Shown piece after piece: positions 1 through 7,726 of a DNA stretch of 64,000 nucleotides. A program made the translations under genes and the position numbers. The DNA is from Caulobacter sp. GTDB lineage: Bacteria; Pseudomonadota; Alphaproteobacteria; Caulobacterales; Caulobacteraceae. Positions within the stretch are counted from its first letter, which is position 1. Each line of letters starts with the position of its first letter. Under the pieces are notes generated by a model. It searched no databases, was not told the origin of the DNA, and saw only the letters and a program-made list of their open reading frames with translations. The stretch spans positions 1 through 64,000 of the forward strand of contig WGLL01000005.1 in the NCBI GenBank assembly GCA_016125585.1, read 5' to 3'.

Positions 1-1062
1 GAAGTTGATCGAGATCGTCGAGCGGCGGTTCAGGGGTTCCTTCACCCCGTCGCCGGTGGCGACGGCGGGCTCGGATTCACCCTTCCAGTCGACCGCGAGG
101 GTCGAGCTGTTGACGCCCATGCCGACCAGGGCGTCAGCGACGGCCTTGGAGCGGCGCTGCGACAGGCCGACGTTGTACTTGGCCGAACCGGAGGTGTCGG
201 CGTGACCGACGACCACGATCTGGGTGGCGTTGCCGGCCTGAGCGTACTGGGCGGCTTCCGAAACCACCGTCTGGGCTTCCGGCGTCAGGATCGATTGATC
301 GAACGGGAAGTAGACGATGAATTCACGCGGCTCATAGATCGGGGCCGGCGGCGGCGCCGGAGGAGCCGGGGGCGGGGGCGGGGGGGTCGGCGGAGCCGGC
401 GGTTCCGGCGGCGGCGGCGGGGGAGGCGGAGCCGCGAAGCTGTAGCGGATGCCCACGGTCACCGACTGGTCGTTGTAGCTGCCCTTCATCGGGCCGGCCG
501 CACCGTTGTTGGTGAAGTTGAAGTCGCCGGTCTGGAAGTAGCGGTAGGTCAGGTCGACGTTGACGCGGTCGGTCGCCTTGGCGCTGACGCCGGCGATGGC
601 CTGCCAGGCCCAGGTGGAGTCGCTGTCGTCGACGATGAAGTCGTTGAACGGCGGGTCCTGGGTGTCGTACTGCGCGCCGGCGATGCCGCCGCCGACACCG
701 ACGAACGGGCTGAGGTCGCCGTCCGGGATGAAGTCGAACAGGACGTTGCCCATCAGCGAGAAGACTTCGAAGTTGCCTCCGGCGGTGAACACCGCGCCAT
801 CCGGAACGTCGCCGGGACGGTAGGCGCCTTCGAGTTCAACGCGCCAGTGCGGCGACAGACGGTAGCCGAGACGGGCAGCGCCCATCCAGGTGTCGTCCGG
901 ATCGACGTTGGCGGAACCGCCGGCGCCGAGTTCGTAGTTGGTGTCGTCGGACCAGTGGTAACCGAGGTCGATCGCCCCGTACCAACCGGCGTCCTGCGCC
1001 GAAGCGCCCGACGCCACGAGCGTCGCGGCAATCGCCGCACCCGCCAGAAGCTTGAATTTCAT
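1..1062 (-). CDS. OmpA-family outer membrane protein (C-terminal stop just outside window)
   Basis: Porin-like protein that anchors the outer membrane to peptidoglycan. The 354 codons run to the window edge. The last residues read ISINF, so the stop probably follows at once. Residues 1-22 are a signal peptide ending in ASA. About 23-205 form an 8-strand-type barrel with many Tyr/Trp and Gly residues. About 209-241 are an almost pure Pro/Ala linker, and 245-354 are the OmpA peptidoglycan-binding domain (VVGHADTSGS and LSQRRSKAVADAL). ATG at 1062 begins MKFKLLAGAA and has AGAGGG upstream. The barrel, Pro-linker and OmpA layout is usual in Caulobacterales. Confidence 0.93.
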   Translation of the reverse strand, partial: MKFKLLAGAAIAATLVASGASAQDAGWYGAIDLGYHWSDDTNYELGAGGSANVDPDDTWMGAARLGYRLSPHWRVELEGAYRPGDVPDGAVFTAGGNFEVFSLMGNVLFDFIPDGDLSPFVGVGGGIAGAQYDTQDPPFNDFIVDDSDSTWAWQAIAGVSAKATDRVNVDLTYRYFQTGDFNFTNNGAAGPMKGSYNDQSVTVGIRYSFAAPPPPPPPPEPPAPPTPPPPPPAPPAPPPAPIYEPREFIVYFPFDQSILTPEAQTVVSEAAQYAQAGNATQIVVVGHADTSGSAKYNVGLSQRRSKAVADALVGMGVNSSTLAVDWKGESEPAVATGDGVKEPLNRRSTISINF

Positions 1063-1112
1063 CGAAAGAGCCCTCTCTTGCCCGCGATGCGACACGAGGT
1101 CGCTTCATCCCA

Positions 1113-1139
1113 GTTATAGCAATGCATCAGCGGGAGCAA
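1113..1139 (-). promoter_or_regulatory. Candidate sigma-73 type promoter for the OmpA-family gene
   Basis: On the minus strand TTGCTC (1134-1139) and GCTATAAC (1113-1120) are separated by 13 bases. This fits the Caulobacter housekeeping consensus (TTGaC-like, short spacer, GCTANAWC). It would give a leader of roughly 45 bases before the ATG at 1062. The rest of the 1063-1236 gap shows nothing else I can name. Confidence 0.5.
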
Positions 1140-1236
1140 AGTGCCCGCGAAGCCACACCAAGGTTCATTTTTCTGCCATCATCCCCTTTCGGGCGAATTA
1201 ATAGGCTGTTGGTTGAGCCCGGCGCCGGTCCGGCGG

Positions 1237-3012
1237 TCAGCGCGGGTCCCTCATGCGTCGACGTCCCGACAGAGCGTTCGGCCGGTTCAGGGCCTTGCGG
1301 TATTCGTCGCGGCGCTCGTGAATCGAGGCGATGACCAGGCCCATCGGAATGCCGATATCGACCAGGGCGGCCTCGGACAGCTGCAGCGACGCCTCGATGG
1401 TTTCCGGCACCGCGTCGCTGGCCCCCAGTTCGTAGAGGCGGCTGGCGTGGCGGGCGTCGCGGGCCCGGGCGACGATGGTCAGGTCCGCGCGCATCTCCCG
1501 CGCCGTGGCGACCACCGCCTCGGTGCCGTCGGGATTGTCCATGGTGATGACCAGGGCCCTTGCCGTCTCCAGCCCGCACAGTCGCAGAAAGTCGGTGCGG
1601 GAGGCGTCGCCGAAGAAGATCCGTCCGCCGGAACGCCGCCCGGTCTCGACCAGTTTGGGGTCGCGGTCGATGGCGACCCAGGGCAGGTCATGGCGGCTCA
1701 GCATGTCGCTGACCAGCTGACCGACCCGGCCGTAGCCGATGACAATGACGCTGGGCTCGGCGGCCTCGCCGCCCCCGGGCTCCACCGGCAAGGCGTCCGG
1801 CTGGGCCCCGGGCCGCCCCCCCAGCCGGGCGCCGATGGTCGCCAGCAGGGGAATGAAGAACATCGACAGGGTGACGGCGACCAGCAGGGTCTGGCCGATG
1901 TCGCGCGACACCACCCCGGTTTCCATGGCGCTGCCGAGAATGACGAAGGCGAACTCGCCGCCGGCGGCCAGCAGCAGGGCCGCCTCCAGCGACACCTTGC
2001 TGGTCAGGCCGAACAGCCGGCTGAGGCCGTAGACCACCGACCCGGTCAGGGCGATCAGGCCGGCGGTGACGCCGAGGATGGTCAGCGGCTCGGCGAACAG
2101 CCGCGACAGGTCCAGGCCGATGCCGACCGAAACGAAGAACAGCCCCAGCAGCAGGCCCTTGAAGGGCTCGATGGTGCGCTCGACCTCATGGCGATATTCG
2201 GTCTCCGCCAGCAGCAGTCCGGCCACGAAGGCGCCCAGGGCCATCGACAGGCCGGTCAGCGCCGCCAGCAGGCCGGCGCCGATGACCACCAGCAGGCTGG
2301 CGGCCATGAACAGCTCCTCGCTCTTGGCCTTGGCCACCGAGCGCAACATCGGCCGCAGCAGCAGGCGGCCGGCGACCACCAGAATCAGCAATCCGACCGC
2401 TGCGGGCGCGAAGGCCAGCAGGTCGCGGGCCGCGAAGGCGCCTTCTCCGCGCCGTCCCAGCACCGCCAGGGTGATCAGGATCGGGGCCACGGCCAGGTCC
2501 TGGAACAGCAGGATGGCGAAGGTGGCCCGTCCGGCCTGGCTGTGCTGCCGCTTCTTCTCGGCCAGCAGGGGCATGACGATGGCCGTCGATGACAGGGCCA
2601 GGGCCGCGCCGATGGCCGCCGCCGCCGGGGCCGGCTGACCCAGCAGCATCGCCGCCCCGGCGATCACCGTGCAGGACAGGGCGACCTGGAGGCCGCCCAG
2701 GCCGAAGACATAGCGCCGCAGCAGCCGCAGCCGCTCCCAGGACAGCTCCAGCCCGATCATGAACAGCAGGAAGACGACGCCGAACTCGGCCAGCTGAGAG
2801 ATGTCTTCCGGACTGTCGACGGTGACGGCTCTCAGCCAGGGGATCTGGTCGGCCTGGGCGCCAAGGCCAAAGGGGCCCAGCACCACGCCGGCCCCGAGAA
2901 ATCCCAGAATCGGGCTGATGTTCCACCGCCGGAACAGCGGCACCACGATGCCCGCCGTCGCCAGAAACAGCACCGCATCCTTGTACTCGCTGGGAGAGAT
3001 TTCCGACGCCAT
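1237..3012 (-). CDS. CPA2-family cation/proton antiporter with TrkA-N (RCK) domain
   Basis: KefB/KefC-like monovalent cation:proton antiporter of the inner membrane, about 591 residues. The first ~390 residues are a hydrophobic Na/H-exchanger domain (GFLGAGVVLGPFGLG, FAFVILGSAMETG). A cytosolic TrkA-N nucleotide-binding domain follows (VIVIGYGRVGQLV near residue 425; acidic DRDP later). No TrkA-C domain is evident. I chose ATG 3012 because AAGGA lies six bases upstream; ATG 3018 directly abuts that sequence. The gene points away from the copper locus and is probably monocistronic. Whether it moves K+ or Na+ cannot be read from sequence. Confidence 0.9.
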   Translation of the reverse strand: MASEISPSEYKDAVLFLATAGIVVPLFRRWNISPILGFLGAGVVLGPFGLGAQADQIPWLRAVTVDSPEDISQLAEFGVVFLLFMIGLELSWERLRLLRRYVFGLGGLQVALSCTVIAGAAMLLGQPAPAAAAIGAALALSSTAIVMPLLAEKKRQHSQAGRATFAILLFQDLAVAPILITLAVLGRRGEGAFAARDLLAFAPAAVGLLILVVAGRLLLRPMLRSVAKAKSEELFMAASLLVVIGAGLLAALTGLSMALGAFVAGLLLAETEYRHEVERTIEPFKGLLLGLFFVSVGIGLDLSRLFAEPLTILGVTAGLIALTGSVVYGLSRLFGLTSKVSLEAALLLAAGGEFAFVILGSAMETGVVSRDIGQTLLVAVTLSMFFIPLLATIGARLGGRPGAQPDALPVEPGGGEAAEPSVIVIGYGRVGQLVSDMLSRHDLPWVAIDRDPKLVETGRRSGGRIFFGDASRTDFLRLCGLETARALVITMDNPDGTEAVVATAREMRADLTIVARARDARHASRLYELGASDAVPETIEASLQLSEAALVDIGIPMGLVIASIHERRDEYRKALNRPNALSGRRRMRDPR

Positions 3013-3095
3013 CCACATTCCTTGTCCAGATCGCGTCAGTATGACCCGCCGGGGCCGTCTTGCGGAAGCCCGCGTCGGCGACTAGAGGCCTCGTC

Positions 3096-3506
3096 ATGCA
3101 CGGTCGCCGCAAATTGCGCCGAAACGGACTCGCCGGCGCCCTGCCGGCGCTGCTGGCCGTGTTCGCCATGTTGCTGCAGGGCCTGATCCCGGCCTCGGCC
3201 CTGGCCCAGGAGGCCTGGTCGAGCGGCAAGGTCCAGACCGTGGTGCTCTGCACCGCCAGCGGCGAGCAGACAGTGGCCATTCCGGCCGATCCGTCCACGC
3301 CGCAACAGGGGTTCGCCGGCTTCAAGTGCCATGCCTGCGTGATGGCCAGCCTGCTGGCGATCACCCCGCCGGCGCCGGCCCTGTCGCCGGTCCGCTACAG
3401 CCAGATCATCCGCGCCGAGCGGTCCCGCGTCGAGGATCACCCGGCCTTCGTCCGGCGTCCGCCGCGACCGCCCTCCCAGGGACCGCCGACCGTTTTCGAC
3501 CTCTAG
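3096..3506 (+). CDS. DUF2946 protein, candidate copper-sensing upstream ORF (CruR-like)
   Basis: 136 residues. A basic N-terminus and hydrophobic stretch (residues 13-37) look like a secretion signal. A CxxC motif follows (C78-H-A-C81), and the C-terminus is Pro/Arg rich (RRPPRPP at 120-126). In Bordetella pertussis a DUF2946 ORF (CruR) heads a TonB-receptor operon. There, copper binding to the nascent CxxC relieves ribosome arrest at a C-terminal RAPP motif and triggers Rho-dependent termination before the receptor gene. The family, position, CxxC and RRPP all match here; the mechanism itself is inferred. An in-frame TTG at 3060 exists, but ATG 3096 fits the signal peptide better. Confidence 0.8.
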   Translation: MHGRRKLRRNGLAGALPALLAVFAMLLQGLIPASALAQEAWSSGKVQTVVLCTASGEQTVAIPADPSTPQQGFAGFKCHACVMASLLAITPPAPALSPVRYSQIIRAERSRVEDHPAFVRRPPRPPSQGPPTVFDL

Positions 3507-3571
3507 AGCTCCGTCGCCGGGCCGCAATTGTGCGCGCCCGCCAAGTCTCCTGTCGAAGACCAAGATCTGTC
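3453..3571 (+). promoter_or_regulatory. Putative CruR-type arrest and termination region before the receptor gene
   Basis: Covers the RRPP codons of the DUF2946 ORF, its TAG stop and the 65-base gap to the receptor ATG. The gap is pyrimidine-rich and has no clear Shine-Dalgarno next to ATG 3572, as expected if receptor expression depends on translation of the upstream ORF. No intrinsic terminator is visible. Assigned by analogy with the Bordetella system. Confidence 0.35.
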
Positions 3572-5647
3572 ATGAATTCCCCAACCGCTTCCGCGCGCGC
3601 GCGCCTGCTGGCCGCCGCCGCGCCGCTCGTCCTGTCCGCACTCTGCGTCTCCGCCCCGGCCGTCGCCGCCGAGGATCCCGCCACCCTGGTGGACAGCGTC
3701 ATCGTCACCGCCAATCCCGACCCCGAAGACCCGCCGGTGGTCGGCGACGCCCGCCGCAAGCTCTCCCGCACCCCGGGGGCGGTGTCGGTGATCTCGGCGG
3801 AGTCCTTTGCCTCCCGCGAGGCCCTGGCCCTCGATGACGTGCTGCGCGACGCCCCCGGCGTCTACGCCCAGAAGAAATGGGGTGGCGACATCCGCATCTC
3901 CATTCGCGGCTCGGGTATCGGCAACGCCAACCACAATCGCGGCCTGCTGATCGCGCAGGACGGCGTGCCGCTGAACGAGGCGGACGGCTATGGCGACAGC
4001 CAGGCCATCGACCCGCTGACCGCCCGCTATGTCGAGGTCTATCGCGGCGGCAACGCCCTGCGCTTCGGCGGCGCCCTGCTGGGCGGGGCGATCAACACCG
4101 TGACCCCGACCGGTCGCGACGCCGGGTTTGACCATCGCGTCCGGATCGATGGCGGCAGCTTCGGCCTGCTGCGGGAGAACCTGGCCCTGGCCCGCACCTT
4201 CGGCGACTGGGATGTCTATGCCGCCGCCACCAACCAGACCGGCCAGGGCTGGCGCAGCCAGAGCCAGCAGAATATCCAGTTCGGCGCCCTGAACATCGGC
4301 CGCAGCTTTGGCGAGGATCGCGAGGTCCGCCTGACCGTCAACGGCTCCAACATCAATCAGGAAATCCCCGGGGCGCTGACCCTGGCCCAGTTCGCGGCCG
4401 ACCCGCAGCAAGCGGCGGCGGGCAACGTCGCGCTCGATTACCAGCGCAACCAGCGCGGCCTGCGCGGCGCCTTACGGACCCGCTGGCGGCTTGACGACGG
4501 CCTGGTGCTGGAGGGGGCGGTCTATGCGGTCTGGAAGGACCTCGATCACCCGATCTTCCAGGTCATCGACCAGCAGAGTCGCAACTACGGCCTCTGGGGC
4601 CGGCTGGACTGGCAGGGCCGGATCGGCGGTCTGCGGGCCGACGCCTACGCCGGCCTGTGGCTGCGCACCGGCGATCTCGACTCCAACTTCTACGTCAACC
4701 TGGCCACCGCCCGCGGCGCGCCCCGCTCGCGCACCCTGCAGAACGCCGACGCCAGCGACCTCTTCGCCGAGGGGCGCCTCTTTGTCACCGACCATCTGGC
4801 GCTGATCGCCGGGGGAACCTGGGGAACCGCAGGCCGCGACTACCAGAGCTTCGCCATCCCCGGGGTCGCATCGACCTACAATCTCAAGGCCTCCAAGGAT
4901 TACGAGTGGTTCGCCCCGCGCATCGGTCTGTTGTGGGAGGGCGAGCAGGGGATGCAGGTCTTCGCCAACCTGACCCGCTCGGTCGAGCCGCCGAACTTCG
5001 GGGCGATGTCGCCGACCGGGACCGGGTTCGCCCCGGTTGAGGCGCAGAAGGCCTGGACTGGCGAGGTCGGCGCCCGGGGCCGGCGCGGCTCCTTCACCTG
5101 GGATGTCACCGTCTACCGGGCCCGGCTCGACGGCGAGATGCTGCAATATACGGTGGCCGCCGGCATTCCCGCCTCGACCTTCAACGCCGACCGGACCGTG
5201 CACCAGGGGATAGAGGCGGCGGTGGACTGGCGGTTCGCCCCGCAGTGGCGTCTGCGCCAGACCTGGACGTGGTCGGACTTCCGCTTCGAGGGCGACGTTC
5301 AGTATGGCGACAATCGCCTGCCGATCGCGCCGCAGCAGTTCTATCGCGCCGAGCTGCGCTACGAGAACCGGGCCGGATGGTTTGTCGCGCCGTCGCTGGA
5401 ATGGTCGGCGAGCGGCGCCTGGATCGACTACGCCAACACCCGCAGGACGCCGTCCTACGCCGTCCTCAATTTCGGCGCCGGCTGGACGCTGAACGACCGG
5501 CTGTCGCTGTTCGCCGACGCGCGAAACCTGACCGACGAGGCCTGGGTCAGCAACACCCAGGCGGTGACGGTCTGGACACCGGGGGCGGCGGTGCTGTGGC
5601 CCGGCGACGGGCGTAGCCTGTTCCTCGGCCTGACGGCGGCCTTCTAG
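3572..5647 (+). CDS. TonB-dependent outer membrane receptor, probably for copper
   Basis: 691 residues. The signal peptide is ~1-32 (ends AVAAE). A plug domain spans about 55-175 (TPGAVSVISAESF, DDVLRDAPGVYAQKK, IRISIRGSG, EVYRGGNALRFGG). The rest is a 22-strand-type barrel ending in Phe (GLTAAF). It would import a metal complex across the outer membrane using TonB energy. The substrate is inferred from neighbours: DUF2946 upstream, PepSY and PCu(A)C downstream, which point to copper rather than a ferric siderophore. The PepSY gene starts 10 bases after the stop, so they are one operon. The FecA-like plug alone would have suggested iron. Confidence 0.9.
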   Translation: MNSPTASARARLLAAAAPLVLSALCVSAPAVAAEDPATLVDSVIVTANPDPEDPPVVGDARRKLSRTPGAVSVISAESFASREALALDDVLRDAPGVYAQKKWGGDIRISIRGSGIGNANHNRGLLIAQDGVPLNEADGYGDSQAIDPLTARYVEVYRGGNALRFGGALLGGAINTVTPTGRDAGFDHRVRIDGGSFGLLRENLALARTFGDWDVYAAATNQTGQGWRSQSQQNIQFGALNIGRSFGEDREVRLTVNGSNINQEIPGALTLAQFAADPQQAAAGNVALDYQRNQRGLRGALRTRWRLDDGLVLEGAVYAVWKDLDHPIFQVIDQQSRNYGLWGRLDWQGRIGGLRADAYAGLWLRTGDLDSNFYVNLATARGAPRSRTLQNADASDLFAEGRLFVTDHLALIAGGTWGTAGRDYQSFAIPGVASTYNLKASKDYEWFAPRIGLLWEGEQGMQVFANLTRSVEPPNFGAMSPTGTGFAPVEAQKAWTGEVGARGRRGSFTWDVTVYRARLDGEMLQYTVAAGIPASTFNADRTVHQGIEAAVDWRFAPQWRLRQTWTWSDFRFEGDVQYGDNRLPIAPQQFYRAELRYENRAGWFVAPSLEWSASGAWIDYANTRRTPSYAVLNFGAGWTLNDRLSLFADARNLTDEAWVSNTQAVTVWTPGAAVLWPGDGRSLFLGLTAAF

Positions 5648-5657
5648 GACGCCGCCG

Positions 5658-7010
5658 ATGACCTCCGCGAACGATACCCAACCCGCGGGCGCCGGCCGGC
5701 TCTACAGCCTGATCTGGCGCTGGCATTTCTACGCCGGCCTGTTGTGCCTGCCGGTCTTCATCCTGCTGGCGACCACCGGAGGACTGTATCTCTTCCGGGA
5801 CGAGCTGGCGCCGCTGCTGGAGCATGACCGGCTGATCGCGCCGTCCGGACCCGGCGCGGCCTCGCTCGCCCCCGAAGCCCTGATCGCCAGAGCCCTGGCC
5901 GCGCGGCCGGGGCGGGCCATCCGCTTCACCCCGCCGTCGCTGCCCGGCCGCACCGCCGAGGTCGGGATTCGCGGCGGCGAGGGGCCGGTGACCAGCGTCT
6001 TCCTCGATCCGGCCAGCGGCCGGGTGGTCGGCCAGGTCGCCGAAAACGCCAGACCGATGGTGCTGATCAGCCATATCCACAGCCTCGCCATCCTTGGGCC
6101 CGGCCCGAACCTGCTGATCGAGGTCGTCGGCGGCTGGGCCATCCTGCTGGTGGCGTCCGGCGTCTATCTGTGGTTGCCAAGGGGACGACGGTCGGGAGTG
6201 GTGACCCTGAGGGCCAGTCCGAAGCGGCGGGTCTGGTGGCGCGACCTGCATGCCGTGGTCGGAATTTTCGCCTGCGTGTTTCTGCTGTTTCTGGCCGTCA
6301 CCGGCATGCCCTGGTCGGGCTACTGGGGCCATCACTACCGCGTTCTGATCAATGGCTGGGGTCTGGGCACGCCCGCGGCGGTCAAGCCCGCCTCGGTGGC
6401 TTCCGACCTGGCCCTGGCGGCCAGCCGGGCCGGGTCCTGGACCATGGACGCGACCCGCGCGCAGCTGTCGCAACAGCTGGCCGGACAGACCCTGTCGCTG
6501 GACCGGGTCATGCGGATCGCCCGGGAGCGGGGCGTGGCGGCGGGCTATGTCATCCGCCTGCCGGACCGGCCGGCCGGGGTGTTCACCGTCCAGCGCTATC
6601 CTCGCCAGGCGACCGGCCAGCGGGTGCTGCACATCGACCGGTTCAGCGGCAAGGTGCTGGCCGACGTCGGTTTCGCCGACTACGGCCCCCTGGCCAGGGC
6701 CACGGAACTGGGCATCGCCATCCACACCGGCGGCCAGTTCGGCCGGATCAACCAGCTGCTGATGGCGGCGGCCTGTCTGGCCATCATCGTCATGAGCCTC
6801 GCCGGCGGCGTGATGTGGTGGCGCCGCCGCCCCTCCGGCCGGCTCGGCGCGCCGCCGGCGCCGCCGCGCGGACCGCTTTCCCTGTCGCTCTTCGCCCTGT
6901 TCGCCCTGCTGCTCGGCCTGCTGTTTCCGCTGCTCGGCCTCAGCATGGTCGCCGCGCTCGTCGTCGACCGTCTCCTCCCGCCCCTCTTCAAAACCCGTTT
7001 CGGCGTCTAA
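5658..7010 (+). CDS. PepSY-associated transmembrane protein
   Basis: 450 residues, inner membrane. The layout is typical of PepSY_TM proteins: a first TM near residues 16-40 (HFYAGLLCLPVFILLATTGG), a periplasmic PepSY region, a TM pair around 150-215, a second PepSY-like stretch (TGQRVLHIDRFSGKVL) and TMs at the C-terminus. Such proteins often accompany TonB receptors and are thought to reduce or release the metal in the periplasm; that role is inferred. A 30-base gap separates it from the PCu(A)C gene, consistent with one transcript. Confidence 0.88.
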   Translation: MTSANDTQPAGAGRLYSLIWRWHFYAGLLCLPVFILLATTGGLYLFRDELAPLLEHDRLIAPSGPGAASLAPEALIARALAARPGRAIRFTPPSLPGRTAEVGIRGGEGPVTSVFLDPASGRVVGQVAENARPMVLISHIHSLAILGPGPNLLIEVVGGWAILLVASGVYLWLPRGRRSGVVTLRASPKRRVWWRDLHAVVGIFACVFLLFLAVTGMPWSGYWGHHYRVLINGWGLGTPAAVKPASVASDLALAASRAGSWTMDATRAQLSQQLAGQTLSLDRVMRIARERGVAAGYVIRLPDRPAGVFTVQRYPRQATGQRVLHIDRFSGKVLADVGFADYGPLARATELGIAIHTGGQFGRINQLLMAAACLAIIVMSLAGGVMWWRRRPSGRLGAPPAPPRGPLSLSLFALFALLLGLLFPLLGLSMVAALVVDRLLPPLFKTRFGV

Positions 7011-7040
7011 CCTTCTCAACCCACCGCAAGGACTTTATCA

Positions 7041-7586
7041 ATGACCCAGTTTCGCCTGTTCGCCCTCGCCGCCCTGCTGGCCGCGCCCCTGGCCCTGAGC
7101 GGCTGCGACAAGCCGACCGACAAGGCCCCGGCCGCCGGCCATGAAGCCATGGAGGCGGAGCACGACAAGGCTCCGGCCACGGGGCCGGCGAAGATCATGA
7201 TCGCCCACAACTGGGCCCGGCCCGCGGCGGCCGGCGGTAACACCGCCGGCTACTTCCACATCCGCAACGACGGCGGCGCGGCTGACCAACTGCTCTCGGT
7301 GGAATCGCCGATCGCCGCCAAGGTCCAGATTCACCAGTCGAAGATGGACGGCGGGGTGATGAAGATGGCCCCGCTTGCCGACGGCGTCGAGATTCCGGCC
7401 GGGTCGGACATCGAGTTCAATCCCGGCGGCATGCATGTGATGTTCATCGGCCTGACCGGCCCGCTGAAGGCCGGCGACAAGGTTCCCGTCACCCTGGTGT
7501 TCCGCGACAGCGGCCGCATCGCTGTCGAGCTGCCGGTCCAGACCACGCCGGCCGGGCATGACGACGAGGAGCACCACGAGCACTGA
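7041..7586 (+). CDS. PCu(A)C periplasmic copper chaperone, lipoprotein form
   Basis: 181 residues. The signal ends in lipobox LSGC (Cys22), so the mature protein should be membrane-anchored; many PCu(A)C proteins are soluble. The copper motif is visible: H, ten residues, M, about 22 residues, then HVM (IHQSKMDGGVMKM to GGMHVMF). Two extra His/Met-rich segments flank the domain (HEAMEAEHDK near the N-terminus, GHDDEEHHEH at the C-terminus) and could add metal sites. PCu(A)C proteins deliver Cu(I) to cytochrome oxidase or act as periplasmic carriers. As last gene of the locus it fixes the copper assignment of its neighbours. Confidence 0.93.
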   Translation: MTQFRLFALAALLAAPLALSGCDKPTDKAPAAGHEAMEAEHDKAPATGPAKIMIAHNWARPAAAGGNTAGYFHIRNDGGAADQLLSVESPIAAKVQIHQSKMDGGVMKMAPLADGVEIPAGSDIEFNPGGMHVMFIGLTGPLKAGDKVPVTLVFRDSGRIAVELPVQTTPAGHDDEEHHEH

Positions 7587-7664
7587 CGGGGTGTGGGGCG
7601 GGGGAGGGTGGAAGACACCGCCCCGCCCCGCCGCCGTATCGCAAACGCCCCGCTGCGCCATGCG

Positions 7665-7693
7665 TTGACACGACGCGGCGTAAGCCCGCTAAC
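7665..7693 (+). promoter_or_regulatory. Candidate promoter for the acyl-CoA ligase gene
   Basis: TTGACA (7665-7670), 17 bases, then GCTAAC (7688-7693), a good housekeeping promoter by both general and Caulobacter criteria. The leader would be about 25-30 bases and contains the Shine-Dalgarno GAGGGAG (7713-7719). Confidence 0.5.
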
Positions 7694-7726
7694 TCTCGCA
7701 AAACAAATGTTTGAGGGAGTGATGTG

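Noticed and set aside
1141..2592. A 483-codon plus-strand frame opposite the antiporter
   Set aside because: Gln/Gly/Arg-rich shadow of the antiporter; no start signal or motif.
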